DNA from: an uncultured beta proteobacterium
Lineage (GTDB): Bacteria > Pseudomonadota > Gammaproteobacteria > Burkholderiales > Rhodocyclaceae
Assembly: GCA_903908065.1 (NCBI GenBank)
Contig: CAIVQO010000022.1
Span: 62,001 to 126,000 of the forward strand
Reading direction: 5' to 3'
Length of the DNA: 64,000 nucleotides
Part shown: piece by piece, positions 37,538 through 46,371 of the stretch
How the letters are laid out: each line of letters begins with the position of its first letter
Numbering within the stretch: the first letter of the stretch is position 1
Notes under the pieces: generated by a model
What the model was told of the DNA's origin: nothing
Seen by the model: the letters and a program-made list of their open reading frames with translations, nothing else
Database searches by the model: none
Program-made: the position numbers and the translations under genes

Positions 37538-38970
37538 TGCTCAGTCGACGCCATACCCTGCTGAACCGCCTTCTTCGGGCTTACAAGTTGCTGCTGGCAA
37601 GCCTGTTGCTGTTGATCTGGATTGGTGGTCTGGTGTACTTTTTCCAGTGGGAGCGCGGCGAAATGCGTCAGTCCTCGCTGGCCATGGTCAATGTCGTGGC
37701 AACCCAGAGCTCTGCCGCGCTGATGTTTGGCGACGTTTTGGTCCTGCGTGAGAACCTTGCTGCGATCAAGGATCTCGAAGGCCTGCGGTGGGCAGCGATA
37801 GTGCCGATCGCCCCCGATTTTCCGCTAACCGTGGTCCGTTATCTGGATGTGCCAGACGATCCGTGGCGGCTGATCGAGCGCATGGGTGTGGACCAGGTGC
37901 AGGTGGGGTTTCGAGAAATGCTGATCCGCGCACCGATTACTCATCGCGGGCAGGTGCGTGGACACGTCTTGATCCTGGTGGATCTCAGCCAGGAAATCCA
38001 GGGATTCATCCAGTTGGCACTCGCATTGCTGTTTCTGCTGGGAATCGGGTTTTTCCTTGGGTTGGCCTTGTTCACCCGCATTGTGCGTTCGATTGTTGCG
38101 CCGCTCAATGATCTGATCGGGGTGGCCACGGGCGTGGCCAATCAGGCGCGCGCCGAGTCGGCGTTGGAGAATCTTCCGCGTCCGGTGGCAGATTTTGGCG
38201 ACGAGGTCGGGAAGATGGCGGAAGCCTTCAACCTGATGCTGGATTCGCTCATTCGACGTGACGAACAGATGCGAGCGCAGTCGCTGCGCCTGGAGCAACT
38301 GGTGGAGGACCTGCGCTCGCTTTCGGCACGGATGCGCGCCGTCCGCGAGGAGGAGAGAACACGCATTTCCCACGAAATCCACGATGAACTCGGCCAACGC
38401 CTGACCAGCTTGAAATATGAAGTCGCGCGTGTGATTCCAGGCGATGTCGGCCGACCGATCGCTGGCCAGATCGATGAGTTGGTCAGGGTGGTGCGCGTCA
38501 TTTCATGGGAGTTACGCCCCAGCGTGCTGGATTCGCTGGGCCTGGTTGCTGCCATCGAGTGGCAGGCGCAGGATTTCGCGCGGCGCATGAATGTTCGTTG
38601 CAGCGTGGATCTTCCCGAGGGCGAGCTGGATCTGCCATCTGAAATGGCCACTGACCTGTTCCGAATCTTCCAGGAGTTGCTGACGAATATTTCACGCCAC
38701 GCCCGGGCGCGGCGAGTGGACGCAATCCTTGAGGTGACTGATAGCGCCGTTCATCTCGAGGTGAAGGACGATGGTCGGGGGATGGACGTGCGCGATCAGG
38801 CGAGGCCGTCGCTAGGACTGCTTGGCATGCGCGAGCGCCTTGAGCGCTGGGGAGGTATCATTGACATCGGCCCAGCCAGTACCGATGGGGAAGCCTCGGG
38901 TACCCGAATTGCGATTGTCATTCCGTTGGCGCATGCCAAGCCTGTTGAGACCCAGGAGCCCACACAATGA
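37537..38970 (+). CDS. Membrane sensor histidine kinase (HisKA_3 type)
   Basis: 477 residues: membrane segment about 17-39, periplasmic sensor of about 110 residues (similar in position and length to the CHASE8 domain of YfiN), membrane segment about 157-180, HAMP, then HisKA_3 with His279 in ISHEIHDELGQRLT and an ATPase with LFRIFQELLTNISRHA and DDGRGM. The translational overlap with the YfiR gene and the regulator (4 bp) indicates one signal pathway. It replaces the GGDEF output of YfiN with a kinase. Confidence 0.9.
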   Translation: MLSRRHTLLNRLLRAYKLLLASLLLLIWIGGLVYFFQWERGEMRQSSLAMVNVVATQSSAALMFGDVLVLRENLAAIKDLEGLRWAAIVPIAPDFPLTVVRYLDVPDDPWRLIERMGVDQVQVGFREMLIRAPITHRGQVRGHVLILVDLSQEIQGFIQLALALLFLLGIGFFLGLALFTRIVRSIVAPLNDLIGVATGVANQARAESALENLPRPVADFGDEVGKMAEAFNLMLDSLIRRDEQMRAQSLRLEQLVEDLRSLSARMRAVREEERTRISHEIHDELGQRLTSLKYEVARVIPGDVGRPIAGQIDELVRVVRVISWELRPSVLDSLGLVAAIEWQAQDFARRMNVRCSVDLPEGELDLPSEMATDLFRIFQELLTNISRHARARRVDAILEVTDSAVHLEVKDDGRGMDVRDQARPSLGLLGMRERLERWGGIIDIGPASTDGEASGTRIAIVIPLAHAKPVETQEPTQ

Positions 38971-39602
38971 AAATTATGCTGGTTGACGACCACCCTGTGG
39001 TACGTCAGGGAATTCGTTTGATGCTGGCGGCAGATCCGTCGCTGGATGTCTGCTTTGAGGCGACCAACGCCAGCTCGGCGATCGAAATCCTGCGCCGCCA
39101 GGATGCCGAAGTCGACTTGATGATCCTCGATCTGAACCTGCCCGACCAGAATGGCTTTGTCGTACTGCAGGAATCGGTGCGACATCGGCCGTCCCTGATG
39201 GTGCTGATCATGAGCATACAGCCGGAAGAACATATGGCGGTGCGGGCGCTGAAACTGGGCGCCAGCGGTTACCTGAGCAAGGAGGCGGCGCCTGACGAAC
39301 TGCTGAAGGCGATCACCACCTTGCAACGGGGGCGTAAGTACATCAGCCCGGCGCTAGCCGAGTGGCTGGCCCTCGATGTCAGCGGCCACCGGGAAGGCCT
39401 GCCGCACGAGCGGCTATCGGAACGCGAATACCAGGTGTTCTGCCTGCTTTCCGCGGGCAAGGCGATCTCGGAAATCGCCGAATCGATGTCGCGCAGCCCG
39501 ACCACCATCAGTACCTATCGCAGCCGCATCCTTCGCAAGATGGGCATTGCGACCAATGCCGGTCTGACCCAATATGCCCTCCAGCATGCCTTGATACGGT
39601 GA
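38967..39602 (+). CDS. LuxR/NarL-type response regulator
   Basis: 211 residues. N-terminal receiver domain (VDDHPVVRQGI with acidic pocket, phosphorylated Asp55 in ILDLNLPDQNG, and the conserved Lys in LSKEA). A C-terminal LuxR HTH follows (LSEREYQVFCLLSAGKAISEIAESMSRSPTTISTYRSRILRKMGI). Pairs with the preceding kinase by overlap. The target promoters are unknown; its own operon with the TonB receptor is the likeliest candidate. Confidence 0.92.
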   Translation: MKIMLVDDHPVVRQGIRLMLAADPSLDVCFEATNASSAIEILRRQDAEVDLMILDLNLPDQNGFVVLQESVRHRPSLMVLIMSIQPEEHMAVRALKLGASGYLSKEAAPDELLKAITTLQRGRKYISPALAEWLALDVSGHREGLPHERLSEREYQVFCLLSAGKAISEIAESMSRSPTTISTYRSRILRKMGIATNAGLTQYALQHALIR

Positions 39603-39624
39603 TCCGAAGCTTGCTCCCGGGTAC

Positions 39625-39655
39625 GAAAGTCGGCGCTGGCAACGTGGCGACCAAG
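39625..39655 (+). repeat. 31-nt dispersed repeat, copy C
   Basis: Lies 22 bp after the response-regulator stop and 17 bp before the dsbB end, in a convergent junction. It keeps GAAAGTCGGCGCTGG and GGCGA, with a GCAACGT variant in the middle. No hairpin terminator of ordinary type is visible in this junction. Confidence 0.8.
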
Positions 39656-39672
39656 CCTTGCGCGCTCTGGGA

Positions 39673-40179
39673 TCAGACTCCCTGACGCTTCAGGACTACA
39701 GACAACATTGCCAGGCTCATGGCGGCAAATGCCGCCAGCGACCATTCGGCAATCGAAAGCCCGAGCAATCGCCAGCCGGCTTCCGAACACAGGCCCGAGG
39801 CCTCGAACAGCAAGGGCCACTGGCTGCCGGCCCAATTCACGAAGTGCTCCCACCAGGGTTGTTCAGCCGTGCAGCTCACCCCCTTGGCAAAGCGTTGCAG
39901 CCAGGTCTGGTAGGCGGCGATGCCGGCGCCGGTGAGCGCGGTGGCCAGCATCGGCAAAGCCGCGATTCGCGATGTCATTGGCGTGCGGGCGAATCCCAGG
40001 GAAAGCGCCGCTTCCAGCGCGAGCAACAGGTACAACATGCGTTGCAGGACGCACAGCGGGCAGGCGGCGAGGTTCATGGTTTGCGCCAGAACCACGCCGC
40101 CGGCAACCAGACCGAACGCCGTCAGCCCGGTGGCGCCAATCAGGCCGCGAGCGGAGAAGTGTAAGCGAAGGGTAGGCAA
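39673..40179 (-). CDS. dsbB: Disulfide bond formation protein DsbB
   Basis: Inner-membrane quinone-linked oxidase, 168 residues, four membrane segments. The active pairs are Cys-Pro-Leu-Cys in the first periplasmic loop (AACPLCVLQRM) and Cys...Cys in the second (GVSCTAEQP ... ASGLCSEAG). It reoxidises DsbA and passes electrons to ubiquinone. It is 3 bp after dsbA in one operon. Confidence 0.93.
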   Translation of the reverse strand: MPTLRLHFSARGLIGATGLTAFGLVAGGVVLAQTMNLAACPLCVLQRMLYLLLALEAALSLGFARTPMTSRIAALPMLATALTGAGIAAYQTWLQRFAKGVSCTAEQPWWEHFVNWAGSQWPLLFEASGLCSEAGWRLLGLSIAEWSLAAFAAMSLAMLSVVLKRQGV

Positions 40180-40182
40180 GCC

Positions 40183-40827
40183 TTACTTGCCCTTGCGATC
40201 CTGGCGTGCCTTGGCAATGACGGCATCCGTGATCCGCAACAAGTCCTCGTAACTGCTGGCAGCCTCATTGTTGATCAGGTACTTGCCGTCAACCGCGAGC
40301 GAGGGTACGCCGCCGATTTTGGCTGCGGTGGCGTCCTGGTCGGCGCGCTGAACCTTGCTTTGCATCGAGAAACCGTTGAAGGCGTCGGCGAAGCGCTTGG
40401 CATCGGCGCCTTTGCTCGCCACCCAGGCAAAAACGGCGTCATCGGTCTTGAACGTCACACGCTGCTCGTGCAGGGCAATGAATACGGCGGTATCCAGCTT
40501 GGCCAGGTCACCAGTGGCTTCGAGGGAGTAGAAGATCTTCGACAGGCGTGCCCACTCGGCACGACCGAAGCTCACCGGAACCCGACGAAAGCTCACATCC
40601 TTGGGCAGATTGGCCGCCCATTTGCCGATGATGGGATGGAAATCGCTGCAATGGGGACAGCCGTAGGAGAAGAATTCGACGACTTCGATTTTGTCCTTGG
40701 GGCTCGCCAAGGGCGGGTTGATCGGCTTGAATTCGCGTCCGGCCTGAGGTTCGGCCGCCAGGGCGGAACCTGCAAGTCCGAAGGAGGCGATGACGGTGGC
40801 GCAGAGCAGGGCAAGCAGTCGTTTCAT
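40183..40827 (-). CDS. dsbA: Thiol:disulfide oxidoreductase DsbA
   Basis: Periplasmic dithiol oxidase, 214 residues. Signal peptide MKRLLALLCATVIASFGLAGSALA, thioredoxin fold with CPHC (FFSYGCPHCSDFHP) and the cis-Pro in GGVPSLAVDG. Introduces disulfides into exported proteins, here including the Cys-rich pilins and PilY1. Start ATG 40827 is preceded by GGAG. Operon dsbA-dsbB, divergent from a LysR gene. Confidence 0.93.
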   Translation of the reverse strand: MKRLLALLCATVIASFGLAGSALAAEPQAGREFKPINPPLASPKDKIEVVEFFSYGCPHCSDFHPIIGKWAANLPKDVSFRRVPVSFGRAEWARLSKIFYSLEATGDLAKLDTAVFIALHEQRVTFKTDDAVFAWVASKGADAKRFADAFNGFSMQSKVQRADQDATAAKIGGVPSLAVDGKYLINNEAASSYEDLLRITDAVIAKARQDRKGK

Positions 40828-40859
40828 GAGGATCTCCGTGGAAAGAAGTTTTGAGCGGA

Positions 40860-40886
40860 ATTTTAAGGCAGCGTTCCCCATACAAT
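40860..40886. promoter_or_regulatory. Overlapping divergent promoter elements of dsbA and the LysR gene
   Basis: TACAAT at 40881-40886 is a good -10 for the LysR gene (start 40924), and TAAAAT on the - strand at 40860-40865 a good -10 for dsbA. Matching -35 elements are poor. A LysR-type regulator often binds such a 96-bp divergent region. Confidence 0.35.
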
Positions 40887-40923
40887 GCCCGGTAGCTGAA
40901 ATTTTTGCGGCAGAGAGGTTTCC

Positions 40924-41838
40924 ATGGATCGTTTGGCGGCGATGCAAGTATTCGTAAGGGTAGCCGAAGCAGGCAGTTTCACCGCCGTGGCCGATCAGAT
41001 GAACGTTGCGCGGTCCGCCGTCACGCGCCAGATCGCCGCGCTCGAGTCCCACCTCGGTGTCAAGCTGATGGCGCGCAGTACCCGCAGGCTTTCGCTGACC
41101 TCCGCGGGCGCGACCTACCTTGAGCAATGCCGCGAAATCCTCGATCGGGTCGACGCCGCGGAAGGCGACCTGGCCGGTGAGGGGCAGACCCTGCGCGGGG
41201 TCATCCGCACTACTGTGCCACTGAGTTTCGGTCTGCTGCACCTGACACCGCTGATCCTGGACTTTTCGCAGCGGCATCCTGACATCCATATCGATGTCGA
41301 TTTCAACGACCGGCGGGTGAATCTGATCGAGGAGGGCATGGATCTCGCCTTGCGCATCACCGATCGGCTGCCCGATACGACGGTGGCGAGGCGCTTGACT
41401 GCCTGTCGCTTTGCCGTCGTCGCGTCGCCTGGTTACCTGCGTCGGCACGGTGAGCCGGCTCACCCCGAAGAACTGGCGCAGCATGCCTGCCTGGCGTATT
41501 CGCTGGCGTCGCGCAGCACCTGGAATTTCATCATCGATGGCCAGCCGCGCGCGGTTGAAATTGGCGGTCCGCTGACCGCCAACAATGGCAATGTCCTGCT
41601 CGAAGCCGCCTTGCGCGACATGGGAATCGCCTACCAGCCGACCTTCATGGTTGCCGACGCCCTGCGCCAGGGCAGCCTGGTGCCCATCCTGCGGGCTTAT
41701 GGCACCCCGCGTCTCGACATGTGCGCAGTATTCCCGGGACATCGTTTCGTGCCGCGGCGGGTGCGTGCCTTCGTCGATTTCCTGGCGACCCGCCTCGGCC
41801 CCGAGCCCTATTGGGACCAAGGCCTCGGACTGGAGTAG
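40924..41838 (+). CDS. LysR-type transcriptional regulator
   Basis: 304 residues, N-terminal winged helix-turn-helix (MQVFVRVAEAGSFTAVADQMNVARSAVTRQIAALESHLGVKLMARSTRRLSLT) and C-terminal effector-binding domain of periplasmic-binding-protein type (IRTTVPLSFGLLHLTPLILDF ... ADALRQGSLVPIL). AGAGG is the ribosome-binding site. Seven bases separate it from an aldolase gene, and four consecutive genes follow the same direction. It probably controls the aldolase/dehydrogenase/LysE genes or the divergent dsbA; the effector is unknown. Confidence 0.92.
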   Translation: MDRLAAMQVFVRVAEAGSFTAVADQMNVARSAVTRQIAALESHLGVKLMARSTRRLSLTSAGATYLEQCREILDRVDAAEGDLAGEGQTLRGVIRTTVPLSFGLLHLTPLILDFSQRHPDIHIDVDFNDRRVNLIEEGMDLALRITDRLPDTTVARRLTACRFAVVASPGYLRRHGEPAHPEELAQHACLAYSLASRSTWNFIIDGQPRAVEIGGPLTANNGNVLLEAALRDMGIAYQPTFMVADALRQGSLVPILRAYGTPRLDMCAVFPGHRFVPRRVRAFVDFLATRLGPEPYWDQGLGLE

Positions 41839-41844
41839 GGCGTC

Positions 41845-42651
41845 ATGGAAATGCCTTTAAACCGCTTCAAGCAGGGGCTGCACGAAGGGCGCTGGCAGGT
41901 CGGACTGTTTCTCGGCCTGTGCAGCCCGACCAGCGCGGAAATTCTGGCCGGTGCTGGATTCGACTGGCTGCTGATCGACGCCGAGCATGCGCCCAATGAC
42001 CCCGCCCAGGTGCTGGCCCAGTTGCAGGCGATGGCGCCGTATCCGGTGTCGGTTGGGGTGCGCCCCAGCAGCCATGATCCGAACCTGATCAAGCAATATC
42101 TTGATGTCGGTGCGCAGACCATCCTTGCGCCCATGGTCGACGATGCGGCCCAGGCCGAGGCCCTGGTGCGGGCAGTGCGCTATCCGCCGGCAGGCATTCG
42201 CGGCGTGGCGGCATCGATCGTGCGCGCCTCGCGCTGGAACGGCATCAAGGATTACGTTGCCCATGCCGATGCCGAGACTTGCCTGGTGGTACAGGTTGAG
42301 ACCCGGCGTGGGCTGGAAAACGTCGACCAGATTGCTTCAGTGGCCGGGGTCGATGCCGTCTTCATTGGACCTGCCGACCTTGCCGCCTCTCTCGGCCACC
42401 TTGGCGACTCCGGTCATCCGGAGGTCCGTGCGGCGATCGAGTTCGCATTGCAAAAGATAGCGGCGTCCGGCAAGGCGGCGGGGATATTCGTTACCGACCC
42501 GGCCTTGGCGGAAAAATATCGGCGCCTCGGAGCCAGCTTCATTGCCATTGGTGGCGATACCGCCCTGCTGCGCAATGCGGCGCTGAAACTGGCGGCCGCT
42601 TTCCGCGATAATGCAGCCCCGCTTACTCCATCCTCACCGAGTCTATCATGA
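41845..42651 (+). CDS. hpaI: HpaI/HpcH-type class II aldolase
   Basis: 268 residues, metal-dependent pyruvate aldolase that cleaves 4-hydroxy-2-oxo acids to pyruvate and an aldehyde. Motifs: LIDAEHAPNDP (catalytic His), QVETRRGLENVDQIASVAGVDAVFIGPADLAASLG (metal-binding Glu and Asp), GIFVTDP. In the homoprotocatechuate pathway the product is succinate semialdehyde, which fits the dehydrogenase next door. Those pathway genes are absent, so the true substrate is uncertain. Overlaps the dehydrogenase by 4 bp. Confidence 0.9.
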   Translation: MEMPLNRFKQGLHEGRWQVGLFLGLCSPTSAEILAGAGFDWLLIDAEHAPNDPAQVLAQLQAMAPYPVSVGVRPSSHDPNLIKQYLDVGAQTILAPMVDDAAQAEALVRAVRYPPAGIRGVAASIVRASRWNGIKDYVAHADAETCLVVQVETRRGLENVDQIASVAGVDAVFIGPADLAASLGHLGDSGHPEVRAAIEFALQKIAASGKAAGIFVTDPALAEKYRRLGASFIAIGGDTALLRNAALKLAAAFRDNAAPLTPSSPSLS

Positions 42652-44090
42652 AGAACCCTGAACTTCTGCGCGATGCCTGCCTGATTGGCGGCGAATGGAT
42701 GACGGCTGGCACGACTAGGCTGGACGTGAGCAATCCGGCCAGCGGAGAATTGGTCGGGCGTGTGCCAAATTTCGGCGCTGCCGAAACCCGGCGCGCCATC
42801 GAGGCGGCGCAGGCCGCCTTTATCCCCTGGCGCAGCAAGACCGCCGCCGAGCGGGCACGGATACTCAAGCGCTGGTTTGAGTTGATGATGGAGAACCAGG
42901 AAGACCTGGCACAACTGATGACCGCCGAGCAGGGCAAGCCGCTGGCCGAGGCCCGCGGAGAGATTGCCTATGCCGCATCCTTCATCGAATGGTTCGCCGA
43001 GGAAGCGCGCCGGGTCTATGGCGAAGTGATTCCTTCGCCCTTGCCGGATCGGCGCCTGGTGGTGATCAAGCAGCCAGTGGGCGTGTGTGCAGCGATCACG
43101 CCGTGGAATTTTCCTGCCGCGATGATCACGCGCAAGGCCGCGCCGGCACTGGCCGCCGGCTGCACCATGGTGGTCAAGCCGGCAGAGCAGACGCCGCTTT
43201 CAGCTCTCGCGCTGGCCTGGCTGGGTCAGCAGGCCGGGATTCCGCCCGGTGTGCTCAACATCGTCACGGGCGACCCGGTGCCGATCGGAGGTGAACTGAC
43301 CTCGAATCCGAAGGTGCTCAAGCTGTCCTTCACCGGGTCCACGGAGATCGGTCGCTTGCTGATGGCGCAGTGTGCGCCGACGATCAAGAAAATGTCGCTC
43401 GAGCTCGGCGGCAATGCCCCCTTCATCGTGTTCGAGGATGCCGACCTCGACGCCGCGGTCGCCGGCGCCATGATCTCCAAGTATCGCAATGCCGGACAGA
43501 CCTGCGTCTGTGCCAATCGTTTCCTGGTGCAGGAGAGCGTGCAGCAGGTGTTTGCCGAAAAACTCGCGGCCGCCGTCGCCGGGCTGAAGCTTGGTGCCGG
43601 TACGGAAGAGGGCGTGACCCAGGGCCCGTTGATCGATGCGCCGGCCTTGGCCAAGGTCGAGGAACTGCTGGCCGATGCGGTTTCCGGTGGTGCCCGCGTG
43701 GTCTGTGGCGGCAAGCGTCATGCACGTGGCGGCACCTTTTTCGAGCCAACCGTATTGACCGGTGCGCGCACGACAATGCGCATCGCGCGCGAGGAAATCT
43801 TTGGCCCGGTGGCGCCGATCTATGGCTTCAAGGACGAGGCGGAGGCGGTGCGCATGGCCAACGACACCGAATTCGGTCTTGCCGCCTATTTCTATAGCCG
43901 CGACATCGCCCGCGCCTGGCGCGTCGCCGAGGCCCTGGACTATGGCATGGTCGGGGTCAACTCTGGGATGATATCCAACGAAGTGGCGCCCTTCGGCGGC
44001 GTCAAGCAGTCAGGCCTCGGGCGCGAGGGTTCCCGCCACGGCATCGAGGAGTACCTGGAAATGAAATATCTGGCCATGGCCGGACTTTGA
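42648..44090 (+). CDS. gabD: Succinate-semialdehyde dehydrogenase family protein
   Basis: 480-residue NAD(P)-dependent aldehyde dehydrogenase. Glu of ELGGNAPF and the catalytic Cys in AGQTCVCANRF are present, with TPWNFPAAMITRKAAPALAAGCTMVVKPAEQTP as cofactor region. Sequence and length match GabD. It overlaps hpaI by 4 bp and would oxidise the aldehyde made by the aldolase to an acid. Confidence 0.9.
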   Translation: MKNPELLRDACLIGGEWMTAGTTRLDVSNPASGELVGRVPNFGAAETRRAIEAAQAAFIPWRSKTAAERARILKRWFELMMENQEDLAQLMTAEQGKPLAEARGEIAYAASFIEWFAEEARRVYGEVIPSPLPDRRLVVIKQPVGVCAAITPWNFPAAMITRKAAPALAAGCTMVVKPAEQTPLSALALAWLGQQAGIPPGVLNIVTGDPVPIGGELTSNPKVLKLSFTGSTEIGRLLMAQCAPTIKKMSLELGGNAPFIVFEDADLDAAVAGAMISKYRNAGQTCVCANRFLVQESVQQVFAEKLAAAVAGLKLGAGTEEGVTQGPLIDAPALAKVEELLADAVSGGARVVCGGKRHARGGTFFEPTVLTGARTTMRIAREEIFGPVAPIYGFKDEAEAVRMANDTEFGLAAYFYSRDIARAWRVAEALDYGMVGVNSGMISNEVAPFGGVKQSGLGREGSRHGIEEYLEMKYLAMAGL

Positions 44091-44120
44091 GTTTCGGCAC
44101 ACTACGCAGATCGGATCGAC

Positions 44121-44753
44121 ATGCTGACCATTGAAGTCCTGCTGGCCTTTCTTGCCGCTTCGGCCTTGATCACCATTGCGCCGGGCCCCGACAACCTGAT
44201 GGTGCTGTCGGTCGGCATCAGCCGCGGCCAGCGTGCGGGCATCGGTTTCGGCCTCGGCTGTGCGCTGGGATGTTTCATGCATACCTTGTGGGCGGCCTTG
44301 GGCATCGGCGCAGTGGTGATGGCCTCGGAAGGTACGTTCACCGTGCTCAAGATGGCGGGTGCCGCCTATCTGGTCTATATCGGTGTCATGTCCTGGCGCT
44401 TTGCCGGCAAAGCCACCCTGATCAAGCTCGATGACGGCGCGGTGGAACCGATCACCGCCCACATGCGTCGCGGATTCATCGCCAATGTCATCAACCCGAA
44501 GGTGGCACTGTTCTTCATCGCCTTCCTGCCGCAGTTCGTCGATCCGGGGCGCGGCCCGGTCTGGTTGCAGATGGTGGTGCTTGGCGCCCTGTTCGCCGCG
44601 CAAACGGTTCTGATCTTCGGCAGCCTTGGCTGGTTTGCGGGCGGTATCGGTGATCGCCTGCAGCGCCAGCCGGCGCTGGCGATCTGGCTCGACCGGTGTG
44701 CCGGAACCATTTTTTTCGTTCTTGCGCTTCATCTCGCCAACGCGACGCGCTGA
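44121..44753 (+). CDS. LysE/RhtB-family exporter
   Basis: 210 residues, about six membrane segments. The N-terminal TIAPGPDNLMVLSVGISRGQRAGIGFGLG motif and GFIANVINPKVALFFIAFLPQF are typical of LysE/RhtB amino acid and amine exporters. The exported substrate cannot be read from the sequence. It follows gabD by 30 bp, same operon. Confidence 0.88.
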   Translation: MLTIEVLLAFLAASALITIAPGPDNLMVLSVGISRGQRAGIGFGLGCALGCFMHTLWAALGIGAVVMASEGTFTVLKMAGAAYLVYIGVMSWRFAGKATLIKLDDGAVEPITAHMRRGFIANVINPKVALFFIAFLPQFVDPGRGPVWLQMVVLGALFAAQTVLIFGSLGWFAGGIGDRLQRQPALAIWLDRCAGTIFFVLALHLANATR

Positions 44754-44820
44754 GCATTTCACCTGGCCCTGGCGGCCCGGATTCTTCTCAAAAATGGGAA
44801 TTCCAGGCGGGAATCCTTCC

Positions 44821-44850
44821 TTGCTTGCTACCGGCGCCATCTCATAAAAT
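44821..44850 (+). promoter_or_regulatory. Candidate promoter upstream of the binding-protein/c-di-GMP pair
   Basis: TTGCTT and TAAAAT separated by 18 bp, the best sigma-70-like element in the 139-bp gap before ATG 44893. AGGGAGA is the ribosome-binding site. The gap contains no gene. Confidence 0.45.
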
Positions 44851-44892
44851 CACGCGACGTGCGGTGACCCCGGCGCGAAAGGGAGAACAAGA

Positions 44893-46371
44893 ATGGTGAA
44901 ACGCCAGTGGGCTCGTCAACTCGCCGGCACGCTGTGCCTGGCATCGATGCTGTGCGCATCGCCGGTCATCGCTGGCGAACAGGCAGAGCGCGCAATAGCG
45001 GCGGCAAATGCCATGATCGCTTCCGGTGAAGTTCGCCGCGACGCGGTGATCAAGGTGGCCTTCAAGTCGGGCAACATTGCGGCGCTGCTGGGGCCGGCGC
45101 TGGAGTTGCAGCAGGAGTGGGAACAGCGCACCGGCGTCATGATCACCGCGCGCGTGATCCCGCAACAGCCGGCGCTGTTGAACCTGAAGGCTAACCCGGA
45201 CATCGATCTGACGGTTGCCCGGACCAACGAATTTCCTGACCTGTTGGATCAGGGCCTGGTCGAAGACCTGTTGCCGCTGGCCAAGCAATACGGATTCAGC
45301 ATCGACGGCAAGCCGCCGACCGGCTATATCCGGCCGCGGCTGCAAGGCTATTTCGGCGATCGGCTGGTGGCGATACCCGCCGACGGCGACGTGATGTTGA
45401 TGTATTTGCGGCGCGACCTGCTTGAAAGCCCGGTGGAAAAGGCAGCATTTCGCAAGGCCTTCGGGCGCGAGCTGGCGGTGCCCAAGACGTGGCAGGAATA
45501 CGATCAGCTGGTGAGCTTTTTCCATCGTCCGCAGCAGGGCTTGCATGGCGTCGCCGAGCAGCGTGAACGCGCCGGCGGATGGATGTTCTGGATGCCGCGC
45601 TATTACAGCCAGGCCGAGCAGATGCCGCGCCTGTTCGACGACAAGCTCAAGGCGCAGATCGATTCGCCGGCCGGCATCGCCGCCACCGAGAGCTATATCC
45701 GGGTGATGCGCCATTCGCCGGCCGACATCCTTGCCGACGGCAAGGACTACAGCTACACCATGCCGCTATTCATGCAGGGCAAGGCCTTTGCCTCGATATT
45801 CACGGTGGCCGGAGCGAAACTACTAAACTCGGCCAGCTCCTCGGTGCGGGGCAAGTTCATGACCGCCCCGATTCCGGGAACCCTGCAGGGCAAGACCCTG
45901 GTGCGTCGCAATGTGCCGATCTACGGCAACAACCTGGTGGTATCGACTCGCGGTGCGCAACGCAAACTGGCGTTTTTGTTCACGATGTGGCTCACGGATC
46001 CAGACATTTCCGTGCGGACGGTTGGCGTCAAGGGAGGATTTACCGATCCTTTCCGCTGGAACCACCTCAATGACGCAAGGATACGTGAGCTTTACACCGC
46101 GGATGCGCTCGCAGTGTTTGCCCGTGAGTGGGATGCGGCGGTTTCGCCGGGCACCGGCCTGCCCGGCGACGGCGACTATCTCGATGTCCTCGACCAGAAT
46201 CTCTGGCTGGCGGCTGGCGGGAAGCAGTCCGCTGCCGAAGCCATGCGCCGCACGGCGCAGGAATGGGACAGGATCACCCAGCGCCATGGACGTGAAAAGC
46301 TGTCGTCCTGGCTGAAGACCTTCAACGAGGGCCTGGGCGTATCCGAAGCAGGATCGAAGGCGAGCAAGTAG
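44893..46371 (+). CDS. Orphan extracellular solute-binding protein
   Basis: 492 residues with signal peptide (cleaved near VIA-GE). Type II periplasmic-binding-protein fold (ABC family 1): VIKVAFKSGNIAALLGPALELQQEWEQRTG, NPDIDLTVARTNEFPDLLDQGLVEDL, and GDRLVAIPADGDVMLMYLRRDLL. No permease or ATPase gene is adjacent; instead the gene shares one base with the start of a membrane c-di-GMP enzyme. I infer a ligand sensor for that enzyme rather than a transporter part. Ligand unknown; sugars, polyamines and others fit this family. Confidence 0.85.
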   Translation: MVKRQWARQLAGTLCLASMLCASPVIAGEQAERAIAAANAMIASGEVRRDAVIKVAFKSGNIAALLGPALELQQEWEQRTGVMITARVIPQQPALLNLKANPDIDLTVARTNEFPDLLDQGLVEDLLPLAKQYGFSIDGKPPTGYIRPRLQGYFGDRLVAIPADGDVMLMYLRRDLLESPVEKAAFRKAFGRELAVPKTWQEYDQLVSFFHRPQQGLHGVAEQRERAGGWMFWMPRYYSQAEQMPRLFDDKLKAQIDSPAGIAATESYIRVMRHSPADILADGKDYSYTMPLFMQGKAFASIFTVAGAKLLNSASSSVRGKFMTAPIPGTLQGKTLVRRNVPIYGNNLVVSTRGAQRKLAFLFTMWLTDPDISVRTVGVKGGFTDPFRWNHLNDARIRELYTADALAVFAREWDAAVSPGTGLPGDGDYLDVLDQNLWLAAGGKQSAAEAMRRTAQEWDRITQRHGREKLSSWLKTFNEGLGVSEAGSKASK

